Source of the DNA: Clostridia bacterium
GTDB taxonomy: Bacteria; Bacillota; Clostridia; Christensenellales; UBA1242
NCBI GenBank assembly: GCA_017537515.1
Contig: JAFYKO010000071.1
Location: 1-6,475 of the forward strand
Direction of reading: 5' to 3'
DNA length: 6,475 nt
The notes under the pieces are model-generated. The model saw nothing but the letters and a program-made list of their open reading frames with translations, had not been told where the DNA came from and did not search any database. Shown one piece after another: positions 4,234 to 6,475 of this stretch. Numbering within the stretch: position 1 is the stretch's first letter; the number at the start of each line of letters is the position of its first letter. The position numbers were made by a program, and so were the translations under genes.

Positions 4234-5849
4234 TTTTTCTTTAAAGTATTGTTTGTCACTAGGTCTTCTATGCTAATACCATTACCTTTTATAGTACCAT
4301 TTTCGATTTGCATTTCATTTATAAAATATACATTTTCAACTAGATTCTTTTTTAAATTTTTATATATTTGTTTTCCTTTTGCATCAGAATCTAAAATTAC
4401 TACAATATTTTTAAATCCTAAACCTAGATACATTGTATATAAATCCTCAATTTTATCTGCACTATTTGCAAAAGTAATATTCATTTTAGAAAAATCGATA
4501 TCATTTATTTCCATAATTTTTTTTATATAATAGTAATCGGAAACGCCTTCGGTAATTATAATTGTGCGAAAATTCAAATTAATATCTGGAATGGCATATC
4601 CAATAGCATCAATGATTGGCAATAGAGTATCTTTGTCTTTTGCTGCATGAATTTTTTCCCTTACAAGTGTTTCTTTAAACATATCTTCTCCATGCAAATT
4701 TTCTTTTTCAATCAATCTTAAATGAGATAGGTCATCTTTGTTTATTAAGTAAGGGCTGTGTGAAGTAAATATAATTTGGTATTGCTCAGATTGTTTTTTT
4801 ATAAATTCAAGCATATCTAATTGTGCCTTAGGGTGAAGATAAACACCCGGTTCATCTATTAGGATTATATCTCCAGGTTTTAATCCTCCACCTTTTAAAG
4901 TTATAAAGAAATTAAAGTACCATTGGAATCCCTCACTTCTTTCATTTATTTTTATTGCACTTGATTCATAATCTCCACTTGCATTTGTTTCTATATCTTT
5001 TACACGTATAGTAATGGTATCTTGGTCGGTAGTTAAAATAATCTTAACCCTGTTTTGCTTGAATATGGTTTTAAAATCTTTATCAATATTCTTACTCAAA
5101 GATTCACATAATGAATATCTGGAATCCAAATCTCTTTCATTGAAAATACATCTAAAATCGGTTTCTAAATATGTTTGTAATCTTTTCAACATTACACTTT
5201 GTTCGCCATCTAGGTCAGTTTCGTTGAATGATGAGGGTAATAAGTGTTTAAAATCAGGATGGTATACCACTTGGGGAATGTATTTTTGCAAACTTTCGTG
5301 TAGCTTTTGGTCTAGTTCTTTCAAATGTTTTTTAAGTTCTCTGAATTCAAGGTCGCACCCTTCGCTTTCCGTATTGTTTACAACTGCAAAAATGTCACTT
5401 TCTAAAATATCTAATATTTCATCACTCTTTTTCTTGGAATAATGAAAATCTATTTCTTTGCTTTTGACAAATTCAACTAATTTAGAAGTTTTTAATTGCT
5501 CTAATTTTTCTTTTAAAGAAAGGTATTCCATATTAAAATAATAATCGCCAACATCTATAACAATTTCATCATTTTCGTCTGCTTTTATTTCATAGTCAGA
5601 AAAAATTTCCTCTTGTTCAGAAGTATTTAACTTAAATTTATATATGATTTGAGGCCTCCATTCTTTTAATCCAATTGGTTTTTCATTGTCATAGAATCGC
5701 TTGGTTGTTAATTTTTCTAATGCTTTCAAAATATTGCTTTTACCAGACTCGTTTTTACCAGCTAGTACTACATAATCCCCTTGTAATGAAAATTCTTTTG
5801 TGTCTAATATTGATTTATAATTCTTAATATGAACTTTTGTTAAAATCAT
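4227..5849 (-). CDS. OLD-family ATPase with TOPRIM nuclease domain (candidate phage-defence effector)
   Basis: The main frame has 540 residues. The N-terminus MILTKVHIKNYKSI leads into Walker A G31-KNES-GKS38, followed by a long charged, partly coiled insertion (about 80-260). A signature-like NERSEGFQWYF lies at 302-312, Walker B DIILIDEP at 327-334 and the H-loop TSHSPYLI at 362-369 (H364). The C-terminal TOPRIM domain has ITEGVSD (E434), ILDSDAKGK (D487, D489) and SIEDL (526-530). OLD proteins use ATP-controlled TOPRIM nuclease activity on DNA, and several act in phage defence (P2 Old, GajA of Gabija). No UvrD-like helicase, reverse transcriptase or separate TOPRIM partner is nearby, so a stand-alone class 1-like OLD is the best guess. 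ATG 5849 has AAGGAG upstream. The frame ends at TGA 4227 shortly after SIEDL, earlier than expected; a -1 shift would give about 613 residues. Confidence 0.9.
   Translation of the reverse strand: MILTKVHIKNYKSILDTKEFSLQGDYVVLAGKNESGKSNILKALEKLTTKRFYDNEKPIGLKEWRPQIIYKFKLNTSEQEEIFSDYEIKADENDEIVIDVGDYYFNMEYLSLKEKLEQLKTSKLVEFVKSKEIDFHYSKKKSDEILDILESDIFAVVNNTESEGCDLEFRELKKHLKELDQKLHESLQKYIPQVVYHPDFKHLLPSSFNETDLDGEQSVMLKRLQTYLETDFRCIFNERDLDSRYSLCESLSKNIDKDFKTIFKQNRVKIILTTDQDTITIRVKDIETNASGDYESSAIKINERSEGFQWYFNFFITLKGGGLKPGDIILIDEPGVYLHPKAQLDMLEFIKKQSEQYQIIFTSHSPYLINKDDLSHLRLIEKENLHGEDMFKETLVREKIHAAKDKDTLLPIIDAIGYAIPDINLNFRTIIITEGVSDYYYIKKIMEINDIDFSKMNITFANSADKIEDLYTMYLGLGFKNIVVILDSDAKGKQIYKNLKKNLVENVYFINEMQIENGTIKGNGISIEDLVTNNTLKKNC
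4239..4245 (-). other. Candidate -1 frameshift heptamer T TTA AAG in the OLD gene
   Basis: On the minus strand the zero-frame codons are ACT TTA AAG, so the bases T TTA AAG form an X XXY YYZ heptamer in exactly the right phase. After a -1 slip the next codons are GAA AAA TTG CTG, which enter the 74-residue frame and avoid the TGA nine bases after the heptamer (4229-4227). I see no strong stimulatory hairpin downstream and no clear Shine-Dalgarno-like sequence just upstream, so a simple single-base deletion in the T/A-rich stretch remains possible. Confidence 0.45.
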
Positions 5850-5868
5850 AAGTTTCTCCTTGGGAAAT

Positions 5869-5877
5869 ATTATAGCA
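5869..5877 (-). promoter_or_regulatory. Extended -10 promoter of the OLD-family gene
   Basis: On the minus strand TGCTATAAT (5877-5869) is a perfect extended -10 element. No good -35 is found 16-18 bases further up, which is common for this promoter type. Initiation would fall near 5862, right at the AAGGAG ribosome site (5861-5856), so the untranslated leader would be only about 13 bases. The gene therefore appears to have its own promoter, independent of the operon on the left. Confidence 0.65.
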
Positions 5878-5943
5878 TATTTTGTTTAAAAGTAAAAGTA
5901 ATTACAAAAAAAGTAAAATTTAGCTTTGAATTAAAATACAATT

Positions 5944-5959
5944 TTTTAACTTGTTAAAA
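5944..5959. repeat. Short palindrome upstream of the OLD-gene promoter
   Basis: TTTTAAC, two bases, then GTTAAAA form a perfect seven-base inverted repeat about 70 bases upstream of the OLD -10 element and just beyond the tRNA terminator. It could be an operator half-site pair or chance in AT-rich DNA. Nothing else in the window repeats it. Confidence 0.3.
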
Positions 5960-5973
5960 GCAATATTATATTA

Positions 5974-6015
5974 AGCTAAAAATAATAAACCCAACCAAAC
6001 AGGTGTTCAGTTGGG
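5974..6015 (-). terminator. Rho-independent terminator of the tRNA-Arg gene
   Basis: On the minus strand CCCAAC (6015-6010) pairs with GTTGGG (5995-5990). The stem continues through two wobble pairs into AAC/GTT around an ACCT loop, about eleven pairs in all. TTTATTATTTTT follows directly. It begins seven bases after the CCA of the tRNA, so it ends that transcript and insulates the OLD gene from it. Confidence 0.8.
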
Positions 6016-6022
6016 TACATAA

Positions 6023-6099
6023 TGGTGCCCCACGAGGGACTCGAACCCCCAACCCCCGGTTCCGAAGACCGGTGCTCTATCCAATTGAGCTAGTGAAGC
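6023..6099 (-). tRNA. tRNA-Arg, anticodon TCG
   Basis: The 77-base minus-strand sequence folds as a cloverleaf. The acceptor GCTTCAC/GTGGGGC has two G-U pairs. The D arm is GCTC/GAGC, the anticodon stem CCGGT/ACCGG has the seven-base loop CTTCGGA (anticodon TCG, plus-strand positions 6063-6065), and the T arm is GGGGG/CCCTC with loop TTCGAGT. The discriminator A and a genome-encoded CCA complete the 3' end. It would read CGA, and probably other CGN codons if U34 is modified. The 3' end points towards the OLD gene, the orientation in which integrative elements use tRNA genes, but no matching second copy of the 3' end is present in the window. Confidence 0.95.
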
Positions 6100-6129
6100 G
6101 TATTTTTATGTTAATTATTCTTGTGTTTA

Positions 6130-6158
6130 ATTATATTCTTTATTTCAAACTTTGTCAA
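6130..6158 (-). promoter_or_regulatory. Consensus sigma-A promoter of tRNA-Arg
   Basis: On the minus strand TTGACA (6158-6153) and TATAAT (6135-6130) are separated by exactly 17 bases. Both hexamers are perfect and the spacing is ideal, as often seen for stable-RNA genes. Transcription should begin near 6123, about 24 bases before the mature tRNA 5' end at 6099. Confidence 0.85.
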
Positions 6159-6213
6159 TGGTTTTTGGTGTTTTTGTTTTATTATTTTAATGCCATTTTA
6201 CAGCGTCCGACTT

Positions 6214-6270
6214 AAGGGCGGGCGAGGTGTTCCAACGCCTTCGGCGTGCAAACACCTCACTCCGCCCCTT
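6214..6270. repeat. Long GC-rich imperfect palindrome
   Basis: AGGTGTT (6225-6231) pairs with AACACCT (6251-6257). Inside this, ACGCC/GGCGT (6235-6239 and 6243-6247) closes a three-base TTC loop, with a 3x3 internal loop between the two stems. Outside, AAGGGCGGGCG pairs with the end of the segment with one-base bulges on one side. Almost the whole 57 bases fold into one hairpin. No U-tract follows on either strand, so it is not an ordinary terminator. It is far richer in G and C than the rest of the window. Confidence 0.7.
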
Positions 6271-6435
6271 TCAACCTCTCAAATAAACACATAGATTGCA
6301 AATCACTATCGTTTAATTGGAATGTGGCAAGCCTTAGGGAGGCGGAATATTCCAATTTGCAATGCATCAACCTCTCACAATCGACTGTGTTTTTTTCGCT
6401 TCAACGATGGGAAAGGAATACTCCAATTTCTGCAA
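6271..6435. repeat. Repeat-rich, strongly folding region with no convincing gene
   Basis: TCAACCTCTCA occurs at 6271-6281 and again at 6367-6377. Between and around these copies lies a nested inverted repeat: AAACACA/TGTGTTT (6285-6291, 6386-6392), ATTGCAAAT and ATTGGAAT (6295-6303, 6316-6323) against the single run at 6349-6363, and an inner GCCT/AGGC hairpin (6331-6343). GGAATATTCC plus AATTTGCAA (6344-6362) recurs with two extra bases and one change at 6415-6435. A plus-strand frame is open from about 6214 to the window edge, but it has no ribosome site and is made largely of the repeats. It may be a structured RNA or a miniature repetitive element. Confidence 0.5.
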
Positions 6436-6475
6436 GAAAATATATTCAAATGGCTATTTCTGTACATTTTCCAAG

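Noticed and set aside
5014..5442. Plus-strand 142-codon frame opposite the OLD gene
   Set aside because: It is a shadow of the conserved ATPase coding sequence, with no ribosome binding site and no recognisable domain.
3961..6025. Shared TTGGGTA near 3985 and 6011 as direct repeats bounding an inserted cassette
   Set aside because: Seven matching bases with unlike flanks is within chance for 2 kb and does not coincide with the tRNA 3' end.
6003..6215. Plus-strand open frame reading GAPRGTRTPNPRFRRP
   Set aside because: This is the familiar spurious translation of the antisense of a tRNA gene; the cloverleaf on the minus strand explains the sequence.
6407..6475. ATG-initiated plus-strand frame open to the right edge (MGKEYSNFCKK...)
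   Set aside because: It has no ribosome site, is built over a direct repeat, and is too short before the window ends to judge.

Overview
This is an AT-rich window of bacterial DNA. Strong AAGGAG/AGGAGG ribosome binding sites sit before almost every gene, and sigma-A-type promoters are visible. The gene content (PcfJ-like, PcfK-like, ArdA, small conserved accessory proteins) is typical of conjugative elements or plasmids of low-GC Bacillota, so a gut-type Clostridia or relative is the best guess. TAA, TAG and TGA all serve as stops, so the code looks standard. No relaxase, coupling protein, integrase or replication gene lies inside the window, so the element itself is not defined.

Layout from left to right. 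(1) Positions 2-151, plus strand: the C-terminal end of an XRE-type regulator whose frame runs on into the antisense of the next gene. (2) Positions 49-3530, minus strand: a tightly packed operon transcribed right to left. Its order is a small conserved protein with a stop at codon 4 of its best start, a four-cysteine zinc-ribbon-like protein, the DNA mimic ArdA, two small conserved proteins, a PcfK-like protein (the family I recall as including the Cas9 inhibitor AcrIIA9), and a PcfJ-like protein that ends early. Genes overlap or lie 0-30 bases apart, with TAATG and TGAATG junctions. (3) Positions 3531-4008: a very AT-rich gap. It is flanked by two related promoter-leader modules pointing away from each other. 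The left one drives the operon; the right one now drives only a 23-codon remnant. (4) Positions 4009-5849, minus strand: an OLD-family ATPase-TOPRIM nuclease, a known class of phage-defence effector. Its C-terminus is in a separate frame, joined at an in-frame T TTA AAG heptamer. (5) Positions 5974-6158, minus strand: a tRNA-Arg(TCG) with encoded CCA, its own terminator and a perfect TTGACA-17-TATAAT promoter. (6) Positions 6200-6475: a more GC-rich, repeat-rich, strongly folding stretch with no convincing gene.

Taken together, a probable anti-defence operon (ArdA against type I restriction, PcfK/AcrIIA9-like possibly against Cas9) lies next to a candidate defence gene beside a tRNA. Several scars are visible: the PcfJ/XRE junction, the stop at codon 4, the OLD frame change and the headless right-hand leader. 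They suggest a mosaic, partly decaying mobile region. The points most worth following are the OLD frame change (programmed or mutational), the duplicated inverted promoter modules, and the unknown small genes sharing the ardA operon.
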